From contig OY987243.1 in NCBI GenBank assembly GCA_963920765.1, positions 186,001-250,000 of the forward strand: a stretch of 64,000 nucleotides of DNA, in the 5' to 3' direction. Positions 46,865 through 59,482 of the stretch are shown here, piece by piece. Under the pieces are notes generated by a model, which did no database searches, had not been told where the DNA came from, and was given only the letters and a program-made list of their open reading frames with translations. The first letter of the stretch is position 1. Every line of letters begins with the position of its first letter. The translations under genes and the position numbers were made by a program. The stretch comes from Ulota crispa (taxonomy: Eukaryota > Streptophyta > Bryopsida > Orthotrichales > Orthotrichaceae).

Positions 46865-48151
46865 TATAGTGCATAATGCTTGCAACCAAAACCTCCCAAT
46901 TTAAATGGTTAGCCTAAGGCTTTCTCCAAATAGAAGTTAAGAAAAAATCGAGTCCACCAAAATGAAGCTTAATTGATAACCCCTAAATGCCCAGGGCACC
47001 ACATTTTTGTGTCCCAAAAAACATTGGAAAACTTTGGCACCTTCTTGACAGTGCAGATTTCAATCTTCTTTGTTTTTTTTTCCAAGAAGTTGCAACTTGA
47101 AGTTATTTTCATTCTCCAATTAAGTTTTTTGCAAATTACATTCCAACAAAAAAATCAGAAGCTCAAGTATAACTTTACAAGCAGGCTTTTTTGCAAAATG
47201 AATAGTGCCATTCAATAACCTCTTAAAGTTGCCACGTCATCAAAAGGGGTAGTAGTTGAAAAGTAGAGAGAGATATGAAATCATGGACCCAAAATTCCAA
47301 TATGTCAAAATTAGTTCAATCCAAGGACTTTTTGGCTCAATTCACATCTGCCAAGAAACTAAGAATTTATTGTGCATCATCGGGAACTTTGTTGGGAACA
47401 TGGAGAACATAATGGGTCTCCACAAACCATTATTCAAGCCGATCAAATCTTCTTTTGGGCAATGGAAGACCTCACATTGAAAAATCATCATCCAATAAGA
47501 TCTAAAAGTGCTATTGAACTAATATCACTTGGAATGTCTTTGTTATAATTATTAGAAACCTTACACTATTGAGATCTTTCATACTTAACAATTTTTGGTC
47601 AATAATTGAAGCTAAATTTTTTATTTGTATTAGGCGGTTGCACTTTGACAATTACATTGCAAGCTCATTTGTGAAATTGTGGTCATGGATATGGAAGAGG
47701 GGGCATTAGTTTTGAAGTAACAACAATAAACTATAAAGCATCCAAAGCATTTTTTACCCAATTTTGTATCCAAATGTTGCCAAATTGCAATAGAAGTTTT
47801 GGGCGGTTCTTGAAAAAACAAAAAAATCCATACTCATCCACATTCAATGACAAATTTTTTAAAATCCGCACAGTCATTTTGGACTCTTTTTGGGTAGAGC
47901 CATGTAGACTCTAAAAGCCTTCAAATTCAAGATTCAACAAGTACCATTTTGATTTCATGTTTGATGATGACTTGACAAGCAAAATTGAAGAACTTCAAAA
48001 CTTCCTTCTAAAAAACAAGGAAAACATTGTTGGGCATATAGGGGTTAAGCTTCATCTTGGTGGACTTGATTTTTTGTTAACTTTTGTTTTACAAAGCCTT
48101 AGGCTAATCATTTGAATTGGAAGGTGTTTGTTATAAGCGTCATTCACTATA
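46865..48151. mobile_element. 1.29-kb non-autonomous element with ~130-bp TIRs
   Basis: The left terminus (TATAGTGCATAATGC, then CCAATTTAAATGGTTAGCCT, GAGTCCACCAAAATGAAGCT, AACCCCTAAATGCCCA) pairs with the right terminus read in reverse (TATAGTGAATGACGC, CCAATTCAAATGATTAGCCT, AAGTCCACCAAGATGAAGCT, AACCCCTATATGCCCA). TIRs of roughly 130 bp on an element with no transposase suggest a Mutator-like non-autonomous unit, but I could not confirm the 9-bp target duplication. The small open frame at 47256-47480 is unrecognised. Confidence 0.75.
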
Positions 48152-48389
48152 CATACCTTTTTTCTAAATTGAACCGCACAAAGATGAATTACATATTTAG
48201 GCATCAAATAAGAAAAAATTATAAAATAATGTTGTTCATGGATTCAAAGATTATTATCCGTAAATTAATTAGTAATTTTGTTTTAAATTACATCGACAAT
48301 TTGACATCTATCAAAAGTATTTGAAGCATAATAATTCATAAAATATATGAACTCATTATTTTCTTTATCGATATTGTTTCAATGTCCAT
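48152..48389. other. AT-rich spacer
   Basis: Nothing supported. Confidence 0.5.
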
Positions 48390-49140
48390 TAGAATTTATG
48401 AACAATTATCATATGAATTGTAAGGTTACTAAAGACATTAATTTATTAACTATTGCTGGTATTCCAACAATGAGAAATTCCAAACAATTACCACATGACA
48501 TCTCAAGGTATTGGAAAAATATATGTGCTCATGAATTGACTCATTGTAGGCTTTGGAATTTTTGAACAATTACCCTTGGATGTCTTCATACATTGGATTC
48601 ATTAATTTAAGAACTATGCTAATAATGTGACGATTGGAAATTCTAAACAATTAATACATGACTTGTAAAGATATTATGAAATTGGGTTTGCTCATTATTC
48701 TACGTACTATGTGCTTTGAAAATATATAACAATTACCCTTGGAGGCTTAGTCTTTTGAATGCTTGGAATGATAAATGTTATATGTATTATTTGTGTTGTG
48801 ACAAGTATAGATTTTGACTTTTTGAACAATCACAATATGAAATGTGAAGATATTGGGCAAATTAATTTGCTCAATGTTGTACTTATTAATTTTGATATCA
48901 TTTGGAGTGATTGGACAATTACCCTCAGAGGCTTGGACTTTGTAAATCATTTGAAATTTGGGATTATTAATTCTGTAACTATTGCATGTCTTATGACAAT
49001 CATAGTTTTTAATCAATTACCATATGACTTGTATATATATTGGAGACATTAATTTGCTCACTATTGTACTTATTACATCCTTTGTAATTTTTGAACAATC
49101 ACCTTTGGAATTCTTGATGCTTTGAAATGATCAATTTCAT
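48390..49140 (+). repeat. Degenerate tandem satellite, ~165-190 bp period
   Basis: The paired words ACAATTACCACATGAC and ACAATTACCCTTGGAGGCTT recur in alternation: the first (with variants) at about 48404, 48483, 48648, 48826 and 49013; the second at about 48568, 48729, 48924 and 49101. Intervals are mostly 161-195 bp. ATTAATTTGCTCA and TTTTGAACAAT also repeat in register. Copies are strongly diverged. Confidence 0.7.
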
Positions 49141-49796
49141 CACTATTGTTTCTTTTATGACAATTTTACCTTGTTAACAATTACCAAAAGCCTTATAAAG
49201 GTGTTGGATGATTTAATGTGCTCAATCTTCTCCCTATTATATATTCATATCCTTTGGAATATTCCAAGAATTATTGTTACAATTTAAAACATGATGGGAT
49301 TATTAATATGCTCACCAATACCGTTAAATTAAACATTTACCTTTTGGAACAACTATCACTATAATTTTTATACAAATACTCAATTATATCTTACCATACT
49401 TGAAATATCAAAGGGTATTAGATGAGCCAAGAAGAAGTACGGGAATTGGAAATATGCACTTCCATTTATGAACTTCCCCAAAAATTCCAACTTACTTTAA
49501 GTAGTATACCAATAAAATGTAATTTGAATCCAATGTATTTGATATCCATGGTACTCCCAAGCCCTATACCCTAAACCTTGTACTCTCAATGGTATTCTCT
49601 GATACATATGTTGCAATCCACGTAGTCATTAAGAATTTATTTATGACCATGCCCTTGTTATACTTGGTGGTACTGGAGGTTTGGAGCAGCTAACAATAAG
49701 TCCAACATAATTATGAGAAAGGCAACACAATGGATAGATACCATTGCTATTAGAATCTAAGGTAAATAATGTATATTCTAATATGATGATACAGGG
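49141..49796. other. AT-rich intergenic DNA
   Basis: Continues satellite-like text to about 49330, then nothing recognised. CCCTATACCCTAAACC at about 49562 is a telomere-like word. Confidence 0.45.
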
Positions 49797-50640
49797 GTGT
49801 TCATTTTGGAAAATTTGAAATTGGCGCTAGCAAACCTAGCACATGCCGCCAATATTTCAAAATTGGCATCCGTGCCACAAAAGTGCGTGTGCCCAACGCG
49901 TGCTTTCTCCACCCTTGCGGACATTGCTCCCATTTCCATCCCAAGTCTGCGCACGCGGTGCGCGAGCGCCCTATTCAACCAACGTCTTCGCCCCTCTCAT
50001 TCTGTGCGCACCCTACTTGAACTTTGTCCACCCTTCCTCAACTTGCGCATCATATGCGCATTTAAACCATGGCCTCGTCCGCGCCGGCCTATGCATGCGC
50101 ATTGCGTCCGCACCCCACATCCACGCCCACACTCCTACTCGGCAGGGCGCTCGCGGCCGCGCCCAAAAGTGCCCTGTGGGGTCAGCGTGTTGTTTCCCCA
50201 AGGTGCGCGCGCTACCTGGAACGCGCGCATACCAAACTCGTAGTTGCTCCACTTGTTCCTAGCACGTAGTTGTCCGCTCCTCTAGTAACTTGTCCAAGCC
50301 CCTACTACCTTGTCCGCTCCCCATCCGCGCCAATGGCCCTTGTTTGCGTGCATTCCTTGTCTGCATACACATTTTATCTGCACAAACGGCCCTAGGGCGC
50401 GCGCACCCTACCTCAAACGCTCACGTTCCACTTTGACCGCTCACGCTCTACTTTGACCGCTCACACTCCACCTCCACCACTTACGCTCCACCTTGATTGC
50501 ACGCGCCTTGCCTGTCCACACGATTTGCATTTTTGGCCATGATCCACGTCGCTGCCCCTCTTCTCTACCCATCGACGCTCAAACATGGATGTTGGCACTC
50601 ACGCCAATCTTGTCCATGCCTTACTAGAACGCTAGAGCGT
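49797..50640. repeat. CpG-rich island upstream of hAT gene
   Basis: A sharp rise in GC and CpG from 49800. Words such as GTCCGCTCCCCATCCGCGCC, CTTGTCCGC and GCGCGCGC recur; TTGTCCGCTCC...(20-21 bp)...TTGTCC at 50268-50330 resembles the reverse complement of the 21-bp units at 40.3 and 44.1 kb (GGCGCGGAC...AAGG). Long open frames in several phases on both strands are expected from stop-poor GC-rich DNA and are not called as genes. Confidence 0.65.
50417..50496 (+). repeat. 20-bp tandem repeat
   Basis: Four consecutive 20-bp units of the type CCGCTCACGCTCTACTTTGA. Confidence 0.92.
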
Positions 50641-50849
50641 GGGTGGTAACAATTTCAATTGTTGCCCCTAAAAAATGAGTAGGCGCCCTTAAAAAGGGAG
50701 TAGGCACCTAGACGGTCCAAGTTGTTGCCTGGACATTCATCTACAAATAACCAAATTCCCCTTTTGTCGTTGCTTGCATGTATGGGTTCACGCATGTGCA
50801 GGATGAGTTAGGACTCCACAATCCTATTTCCACTTGACCTGATCGGAAG

Positions 50850-50857
50850 TATATAAG
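50850..50857 (+). promoter_or_regulatory. TATA box of hAT gene
   Basis: TATATAAG, about 250 bp upstream of the start at 51103, following the GC-rich island. Confidence 0.6.
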
Positions 50858-51102
50858 AGGAATGCTCCTCACCCATTTCTCAAGATTTTCCCCAAGCTTT
50901 GTGATCTTGGATTTCATTTAGAGCTCCTTGCTTGAGTCATTTGGGTGGAGAACTGCCCTAGTATTGTTGCTGAGGTGATTTAACAATCACTTCAAGTGCA
51001 AGATTGGCGCTCACATTTTGTTATTCCATTGCTACATGATTATAAATTTTACTATCACATTGTCTATGCTGGAGAAGGGGTTCCAAAAAGACGTACTTAC
51101 CA

Positions 51103-51894
51103 ATGGCAATAAATAGAAAACAAACAAAGGAATGGGATTAGTGGTACAATTTCTCAAACAACGGCCGTAATGTCACTTGCCATTTTTGTGGTGTGCAATC
51201 TGTGTATAAACGGGAGCCGGCTTTAGCACATTTGGGCTACAATGCAAGGACTTCAAAGGTAGTGTTTACAAAAGCCCCACTGCAAGTGCGGCACAAATTT
51301 TGAGACTGCAACAAGTACATCCTTGTGGGGTTTTTAGTACCGCATATGGAAGATATACTTGAACTTGGAGCGGGTCCATCAAATTCAAATCTAGATCCAA
51401 GCTCTAGCCAGTTAGCGCAAAATGAGGCCACAGATGCAATAGCCAGGGAGGAAGAGAACGTGGACATATATTTGGATGGAGGTCCAACAATATTCTTAAG
51501 TTGTGCAGCATCAAATTTTGGAAGATCTAGATTGTTTCATCAAAAACGCCTCCCAAATACGTTGCAAATTGCAAGGAAAAATGAGTTGGATAAAAAGTGG
51601 GCAAGTTTTTTTTATGAAGCAAATGTACCATTCAACGTGGCCAAAAACCTTGCTTTCATTGAAGCGATAAAGGCTACTTTAGCAATTGGATGTCAGTATC
51701 AACCCTCGTCATATTCACAATTCAAGACAAAATTCATTGAACCTAAAAAGAAGGAAATAGAAGCACAAATCAAATTGAAAACCAATTTAGCCATGAAGAC
51801 TTTTGGAGTGGCCATTTGCAGTGATGGATGGGACAACATTCAAAATCAGCCTTTGAACAATGTAATGATGTCTTGCCCCAGCCGCAAATCCTAA
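51103..51894 (+). pseudogene. hAT transposase remnant (BED-like finger, DUF659)
   Basis: A single frame from MAINRKQTKEWD at 51103, with stops at 51139 and 51301. An N-terminal BED-type zinc-finger trace reads NVTCHFCG, then ALAHLGYNARTS and TKAPLQVRHKF. After an acidic Ser-rich linker, DUF659 begins: WASFFYEANVPFNVAKNLAF, IGCQYQPSSYSQFKTKFI, AMKTFGVAICSDGWDNIQNQ, LNNVMMSCP. FFYE/FNVA and SDGW are the usual DUF659 landmarks. The frame ends abruptly at telomere-like DNA (51889), so the rest of the RNase-H-like core and the C-terminal hAT dimerisation domain are missing. hAT transposases cut and paste DNA elements; this copy is dead. It could be a domesticated-gene relic, but nothing favours that. 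Confidence 0.85.
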
Positions 51895-51906
51895 ATCCTA
51901 AACCCA
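51887..51906 (+). repeat. Telomere-like repeat at hAT break point
   Basis: TCCTAAATCCTAAACCCA, between two and three degenerate CCCTAAA units, placed exactly where transposase homology stops. Confidence 0.7.
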
Positions 51907-52395
51907 AATGTACTCGTCCTCAACAAAATCAAGCTTTCCTCTTCATTGGATTCTAAGTAGACAGTTTTGTTAGCGCACTCCACACATTGCTATCGTACTC
52001 TATGTTGAAATATGTTGTCTAATCTACCAACTTGGCCGTATCTCTAGTCCTTGTTTTATTTTATGTTTCCACGTCCTAAATTCCATTTTTTCCCCTATCT
52101 GTTGCCCTCCTAAGAAACCCATCTATGATTCCACTGAATGCAAAGCCCTACCCTCATAAAATTACACCGCCTCCCTAAAAAAAAAAAAAAAACAAAGGAG
52201 AAAAAACAAAAAATAAAAAATCCCCCAAAAAGTCAATGCCTCCCTCAGAGAGTCAATGCCTTCATATCTCCCAAACCGCAATATTGTATCAAGAAGTAAT
52301 CGCACCGTCGGACTTGCAGCTATCAAAAATGGGGGGGTAGGTCCCCTCAAAACTCAATTCCAAGAAAGTTGGTTTGGATAGGATGGCCATGTAAT
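51907..52395. other. Filler between two telomere-like blocks
   Basis: Contains a poly-A run (about 52177-52192) and no gene. Both ends carry CCCTAAA-type words in the same orientation. Confidence 0.5.
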
Positions 52396-52433
52396 CCTAA
52401 ATCCTAAACCCTAAACCCTAAACCCTAAACCCC
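52396..52433 (+). repeat. Interstitial telomeric repeat (CCCTAAA)n
   Basis: Five units in succession, CCTAAAT followed by four CCTAAAC, the plant-type telomere motif. Confidence 0.95.
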
Positions 52434-55400
52434 ACTTTGAAATAAAAAGGATAAAGTTTCTTTACCTTAACTTTATTGATATTAATAATAGTAGGTAGGA
52501 GCATTTAGCAAAATCCATATTTTAGATGAGATATTACAAAGGCTGTCCAATTATTATTTTCAAAGGAATTAGAAAATCATTTTTGTTGAAAATAGTGAGT
52601 TGAAGTTGATATGTAATTGACAAGGATTTAAGATTTGTAGATCAAGCTTGCATTTATAAAAGCCAATGTATCTTGCCACCTCAATTATTTAGCACTCATT
52701 TATGCCTGTATTTTAAAATACTTTAAAGATACATTGTCTATGTAGACTTTAGATTTATACAACCCCAAGTAGTATTGCCATATTTTCAAAGAATACACCA
52801 TTGCAAAAAAAATTCATGACTTGGCCATCTTCTTTGGCATCCATCCAATTTCTTACTCTCATATACAATTGATCTATCACTTGCATCAATAATCCTTTAA
52901 TTGCAAGTCACTTGCATCCATATGAACTTGAAAATGCTTATTAAACTTTGAAAACTTCAACATCAAGGATGAAGACATTTTTTTCTTGAGATCTTCAAAA
53001 AATTTGATAACATGGTTCATTCATTCTTAAAAAGCTTCCTTTTTTAGCAAGTTAGATAAAAGCTTAGCAATTTTTGAAAAACCTCAAATGAAGCATCAAT
53101 AATAATTAGCTAGGCCAAAAATTGATCTAAACTCCTTTAGTATTGAATTGGTTTTACTTTGTGTGCTTGGTGTAAGCTAAATTTCTCAAATAGTATATTT
53201 TTTTACCATTGGATAGTCTAGATCACCTTTCTTGTTTTAGGTGTTGTTTTTATATTGTACGTTTGAGCCTATTATTTTTAAGTCTTAGAACTGAAGCTAG
53301 TATGGTGCGTATTAAGTATACTTGTTTTTTATGACTATTGAAAGTGTAGAAGAGCATCCAAATAGAATGTTGTTTTCTATGTGGGCTACTTGGTGATGTT
53401 TAATGTTAGTTTAAATATGGGATTTGATTGTTGTTAGAGTGATGTTGTTTTTGGTTTATGTCGTAATAAGTTGTTTGGTTGAAAACTGGTCTTTAGTTTA
53501 AGACTAGAAGAGCTTGATAGGAAGGACTTTGATGTAAATGGATATGAGTTAGGTAGAGTAGTGATAGCACATTGAAGAAGTTTATTAGAAAATCAAATGT
53601 GTGTTGGCTTTTCATTGGACCAAATGACAAGGCTTATTGTTTGATCAAAAAAATAAATATTGTTTGACCAAATGTACAGTGGCTTTTAATTGGACCAAAT
53701 GGGCAGGCTTTTCATTTGACCATTTGTGTGCTATGGGAGTAGGTAAATAGTTTAGAAGTTGAGGTTGGAGTCATTTGTTGTGGATGAGCTTTTGAGAGTG
53801 ATTTAGAAGTTGTAAGAGTGTATCATAAGAATTTAGGATGTTGAAATGTGATTGTAAGTTTGAGTAAGTGCTCTAGGTGCATTGGTTGTAAGTTCTACAT
53901 TGTCTTATAAAGACAATGGAATTTTGAATTAAGGAGTCTGCTTCATTGTGGACAATTAAAGAATTGAATTGATACAAGATTTTGAGGATGTGTTTTTGAT
54001 GAAGTATGTTAGTTGTATGCAAAATTTGAGGACTTGGTTCTTGTTGAAGTTAGAGATATGGAGCATTGAAGTGAAAGAGGTCTACAAACTATGGTAGGTA
54101 AATGAGTGGATTTGAGGGCTTGATTCTTGGTGGATACAATAGCTATGGCTATCAAACTTTGAGGATACCTACTTGCACTATACATCTATATAAAATCAAA
54201 ATCTTGAGTGCATAAGATATATGAATTGTGAGATGTGGATTTATTTGTTGTTGGAATTTTATAACAACATGGAAGCTAGAAAGTTACTTTGAAGAAAACA
54301 CTCACTACACCTTGTTTAAAGCTTCTATAGTTATAAATTAGATATTTGAGGTATTCATGGCTTATGCTATAAGCATATAGAGTTTAACTAGAAAGAAATT
54401 AGCAGATTATATGCTACATGAAAGTAAAAAAGACTAGGTCATACAGGTACAAATGAAGGATGTACAAGTACTAAAAAAGAGATTGGGACACATACATGCA
54501 ATAAGGGCTTCCATAGCCATGCCCTATGCTTTCTTCAATCAACAACATACTTTTTGACAACATTGTGCCATATATTTTCTTGTGACCATAGTTAGTTTTC
54601 TAGTTCTTTTGCACTTGTTTGATTTCCTCCACTTAGCAGACTGCATAGTAATGTGGAATGTCATCCATTGACTAATAATTCAAAATACATAGATCTAGAT
54701 GCAATATGCTTTATGATGTTTATACTAAACTTGTTCAAATTATTTAGAATTATAGCTTGTCTACCTAATCAAAAGATCAAAAAGAAGGAATTTGAGTAAT
54801 GTAATGATTGGCTGCATGTATTTTCAGATCCCATAGTTGTGAAAGTCTATACTGGAGATGGTATACTAGCACCAATTAATGTAAAGAACAAGTCATAAAA
54901 GAAATGTGATTTGACATTAACATCAAACCAAGATAGTCTAACACCCACTATTAACCAAGTAAATTTTCTAATGTGGGCCATATCACAAACACTTCACTAT
55001 TTGGATGCAAGAATATGTAGGATGTAGTTTTCTAGTATGAAGTGGGAGATTTATTCATTGTATAGTCCAAAATAAATCACTTTATAAGCCATTGTCGTGA
55101 AGAGAGAAATTCTTTTAAAAAACATTGGATCTTTATTGTATCTTAGTCAATCAAGTACACGGTGTCAAGAAGATTGAGGGCTGTCTAGTAAGCACAAGGC
55201 TTCTTCTTGTGGTAGTTTCTAGCTCTTTGTCCCTCTTCCATGCCCTAACCTTAAAATACACCAAATTTCAGCACTATTGGACCCCTAACCAAGCCATGGT
55301 GAGTGAAAACCTAACCCTTACTCCCTAGCAACAACATTGCCTCCCAACATTTGACTACAAACATATCCAGAAATCCCAACCTATAAGTCAAATGAATCTT

Positions 55401-57020
55401 AAATTTGGACACAATGTAAATGGCTAAGGTCAAATGATACCCTCTAAATTTAGTAGCCATAGCTATGATACTTGCCAAGATCCACCTCTCCAAACCTTGC
55501 TCCCCAAGCTGCCCTTATTTCTTGACCCCCTTCACTTCATTTCTTCATAACTCCCTCTCTAGTAAGATTCAGCCCTCCAAATTCCATTCACAAGTTACAC
55601 ACCTCACTCAAAACACACCCTCAAAATATTGTATCAATCCAATACTCCAAGCATCCACAATCAACAAAAGTTCTTCACCCAAAATTCTGCCCTCTTTATT
55701 TCCAACAAAAAAAATTATAGGTCTTGCACTTAGTGCAACTTCTTTGCTCTAAAACCCTCACTTAAGCACCCTGAAGTCTACTAGAGTTCTTAAAGCCTTG
55801 CACACTCTCTAATATTCAAAACCCACTCAAAAACTCCCCAAAACCAACTCTCCATGCCTAAAACACCTCTCCTACTCCTCCCTAAATATCCACCCCATGG
55901 GACCATTTGGCCAATGGAATCCAATGGGAGAGAAGGTCCTAAGAACCTTCCTTGGTGGCTAGGTCAAGGCCACCACCACTCTAATCTTAACCCTTCTTTA
56001 TCTAACCTTCCCTACCTACTCCTTCATACCTCACCCTCCCAGTCTTGAACTAAAGATCGGTTCTCAACTAATTCAATACAACAACATGAATTGAACCCAC
56101 ACCATACTAACACCATTCAACTAACATACTTTGAAAGCTAAAATGCACTTATGAGTGCCTATGATTTAATTGCTAATTGGCTTACATCACAACAATGGTA
56201 GGCCTTTCCATGATTCATAGCCCAAAAACATCTTTTTTATACAAAAGAAGTCCAAGATATTTAGAAAAACCTCAAACTTTCATTGCCTTCAAAAACCTAA
56301 GAACAAATTTCTTCATTTCTCAAATTAGAAGTCAAATAGCAATCAATTTTTAGTTTATATACTTAATGAGTTTGAAAAGAAAACTTAAAAAAAAACTCCT
56401 TTGAAATCTTGAGTAGCCTTTGAGATCCACCCCCTCAAAATTAATCCCCTCTTCTCCCATAGATTCTAGGATTCCTTTGCTTCATTACTCCATAATTCCT
56501 TCTCCAACTTTATTTTGAAGTTGAAAATTTGCATACAAAGGGTTTAACTCATGTAAAAGCCACCTTCAAAAGCTTATTCTAAAAAAACTCATCAAACAAA
56601 ATCTACACTCAAATTTTCAAATCCATAATTTTGCCCTTCTTTATTTTCTATTTTTCAAATCTCCAATTAAAAATTTCTTAATAATCCCTTTATCAAAGGT
56701 CATATGAACCTGAGATTTACACACAAACAAAGTAAGTCTACTAAAAATAAACCCCATAAATTTCATTTAAAAATTCAAAGTGGTCACTAAGAACTATGCC
56801 CTTGAATTTTTATGTCCTTCTCTGCCCTAGATCTAGACCCTTGCAACTTTGATGGCTTATATGTCCCTCATTACTTTGGCTTTGGATCTGAAATTTGGTA
56901 GGCATACTTTTTAACTCATCTTAATCACATTCTCAAAATCTCACACTCAAATTCACTCTTTAATTTCATCTATGCGTCAAAAAGTCCTGCTAACTTTATA
57001 TGTAACATTGCTGCTTTATA
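52434..57020. other. AT-rich intergenic DNA
   Basis: No gene found. 53615-53740 holds three loose repeats of GGCTTTTCATTGGACCAAATG. 55450-56050 is pyrimidine-rich with chance open frames. Otherwise nothing supported. Confidence 0.5.
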
Positions 57021-57379
57021 CTCCCTCCATCCCAAAATGATCTTCTTGTTACACAAAATGTTATAGATAAAGCTAAAAAAGAATCATTTTTCAGAAAAAT
57101 TTGACCTATGAATAGAGTTTGATGTCCTCCTATTGTTTTGAAATTTTGAATTACAAATTAGTTTTCAAAGTGTGGTTTCAAAGTGCTTGAAAAATGAATT
57201 TTTGAGGCATTTTTGAAAAGCACCAATGACCACTCACTTGATGGCATGGAATTGGTTTAGCATGCCCATGCTTTTGAACTATGTGCAAATGTTGCTAGCT
57301 CCCTTCCTCCTCCACCAAGAAGATCATTTTGAGACACTAAATAAAGGTCAACATGAAGATCATTTTGGGACAGAGGGAG
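57021..57379. mobile_element. Stowaway-type MITE (Tc1/mariner)
   Basis: Starts CTCCCTCCATCCCAAAATGA and ends TCATTTTGGGACAGAGGGAG, the classical Stowaway terminal inverted repeat, and is flanked on both sides by TA (57019-57020 and 57380-57381). It is 359 bp with no transposase. The open frame crossing its right end is chance. Confidence 0.95.
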
Positions 57380-57381
57380 TA

Positions 57382-57749
57382 ATATTCATCTTCTTCTTCA
57401 TTTCTTCCACCAATCTGAGGTCTTCTCTCGATTTCTCTTATCTTCTTGGTCAAAGGTCCACCTCAGCCCACTTGCGCATGCATCTTTTCTTCATCTTCCT
57501 TTATCCTCTGACTTATTTATCAAGAAAGACAAAATAAATCATTTAGATTCCTTCCTATCTTCTTGCTACCTTTTCTTTCTACTTCATCTTTCAATTCTAG
57601 CCCTATTATAATGATCTTTAGGCCCTAATAGAAAAAATTATAAGAAGATAAAACTAAATTTTAAGAAAATGAAGGATTCAAAAGAAAGAAATGAAAGATT
57701 AGAATGAAGATGGAAAGAAAGGATGGGGAGAAGAAATACTGATTGTTAA
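57382..57749. other. Pyrimidine-rich spacer
   Basis: Nothing supported. Confidence 0.5.
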
Positions 57750-57948
57750 GCTGCGATAGTTCAGATGGTTTGAATACTTGCATCTTATAATAAAGATCAA
57801 GGTTTGAATCCATTCAACTACTTTAGACCTATGGCTTGGTATTACTACTAAAAATTAGGGAGGAAATTGGTGCCCTCTACCATCCCTGAGCTTGTGATAA
57901 GATATAGATCCTCCTCTAAGATACATGATTATAACCACAATCCTTTTC
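57750..57948 (+). mobile_element. tRNA-derived SINE
   Basis: An A box TAGTTCAGATGG at 57757-57768 and a B box GGTTTGAATCC at 57801-57811 give an internal RNA polymerase III promoter with tRNA spacing, seven bases after the presumed 5' end. The 3' body includes GGTGCCCTCTACCATCCCTG and ends CACAATCCTTTT. The layout is like the plant Au-SINE type; family assignment is from memory and unchecked. Confidence 0.72.
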
Positions 57949-58551
57949 TTCTTTCCTTCTTCTTACTTTTAATCTTTGTTTCAACCCACACTTAAATATA
58001 TTCTTTTTAGGATTTTTAAAACATATGAAAATTTAGAACATAGACCATTATCAACAGGCTATGAATTCCACAACATTTTCCTTTATAACTCTAGCAATGC
58101 CCAACTTCTTATTTATAAATTTGTAGACAGCCATGTGCATAAGATGTGCAATATTGAAAAATATGGCTCATTAACTTTTATGTTATTAGTTGACTACAAT
58201 TATAGTGAAAGTCAAATCTTACCAAGAATCATGCCATGATATTATTTCTATGATTCAGATGTAGAATCTAGATGATTTGTTTGCAACAATCCAAACAATG
58301 CGCTTCTAATTAAGCTAGTTGCAAGCTTTACTAACATGGTAGAAAGCCATATCAAATAAATTGCATAGAAGTTGTTTTTTAGATATGAAGTTAGAGATGA
58401 CTATTTGTTTTGAAAAGGCTATTGATGATTGTTGACATTGTAACAAATTAGACTTTCTACACATATAAGGCCTTGAACAAGCATTGAGAGGTTGTTGTGA
58501 TATCAAAAGGGCCACTATAAAATCTCTATAGTAAGCTGAGCATGATCCTTG
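57949..58551. other. AT-rich DNA, possible decayed gypsy interior
   Basis: Lies downstream (on the minus strand) of the gag remnant. I see no protease or RT motif; it is either too decayed or unrelated. Confidence 0.35.
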
Positions 58552-59122
58552 TTATAAGGTGTGATTTTTGTAAGGTGTGATTTTTATCTTTACTACTCTC
58601 TCCCATTTATTACCAAATGTAATTGTAAGCGCCTTAAAAAATGCATCAAAATTATTCAACAATGGTGAGTTTCTTTCTATCAATGGTGCATATAAAAAAA
58701 AAGGCATTTCCTTACAAAAGATGCATACAAATTCTACTTGAATGGTATTATCAAGGTATTGCAAAGGATGTAGGCATAAAAAGAGCTTGACTTGTTGTAC
58801 AAATCTGCAAAGTTTAGATTTTATTTCATCAAACTTCTAAAGCAAATTAATCTTTGGCTCCTTTGTATTATTAATAGGGACATTTAGAAGGTTCACTTAT
58901 GCAACTCAACCATTGATGTCTGCTTCTTTAAGTTGTAAATCTTCTTTGCATAGGCTTTGAATTTTATTGGTGGTTTCTTCAAAAGATAGAGCAACTTCTC
59001 TATTCATTCACAAACTTGGCAAAATGCACAATTTCAATTCAAATAATATTCAAAAGGTCTTGAAGATTTGCAAATGCTGCAAATATATTTCTTGTTTTAT
59101 CATAAACATCCTTTATTTCCAT
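58552..59122 (-). pseudogene. Ty3/gypsy gag remnant
   Basis: Start MEIKDVYDKTRN at 59122. Then LCRFVQQVKLFLCLHPLQYL, QVEFVCIFCKEMPFFLYAPL, ERNSPLLNNFDAF and FGNKWERVVKIKI. This is the retrotransposon gag core of gypsy elements (pattern: FxxQVxxFLxxxPxxY...F...L...A..WxxPLxExxSPLLxNFxxFxxxFxxxFGD). At least four stops. Gag packages element RNA; this copy is dead. It sits just 3' of the LTR/PBS at 59.5 kb on the same strand. Confidence 0.75.
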
Positions 59123-59482
59123 TTTAAAGAAGGATGGTCTATTGTCTTGAGAAATATCAAGTCAAAAAATATAAAAATATAAAACAAAAAAAAAGATATC
59201 AGCTTGGAGAATGTAGTATGCAATCTCCAAAATACTTGTACCTTTCTAGAACAGGGTTGTCTATTCTTTCATGAAAAAACAAGCCAAAGGAATGACGTTA
59301 GTTTAGAGGAGGGTGATCTACAACCTTAAAGATGCTTGAATACCTTCAAAAAGAGGAAAAATTTCTTCTCTTGCATGAAGAATTAAGTTCTAAATTAATG
59401 AAAGTAGTGTTAAATTGACAAGAACATAAAAAATAGAGTAGAAGATGTATAAGAGTTGATTTGTAAAAAAAAACAGAGAAAT

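Noticed and set aside
49778..50269. Overlapping long frames on both strands in the GC-rich island
   Set aside because: Stop codons are rare in GC-rich repeat DNA; frames overlap in several phases and resemble no protein.
57226..57537. 103-codon plus frame
   Set aside because: Spans the right end of the Stowaway MITE; no homology.
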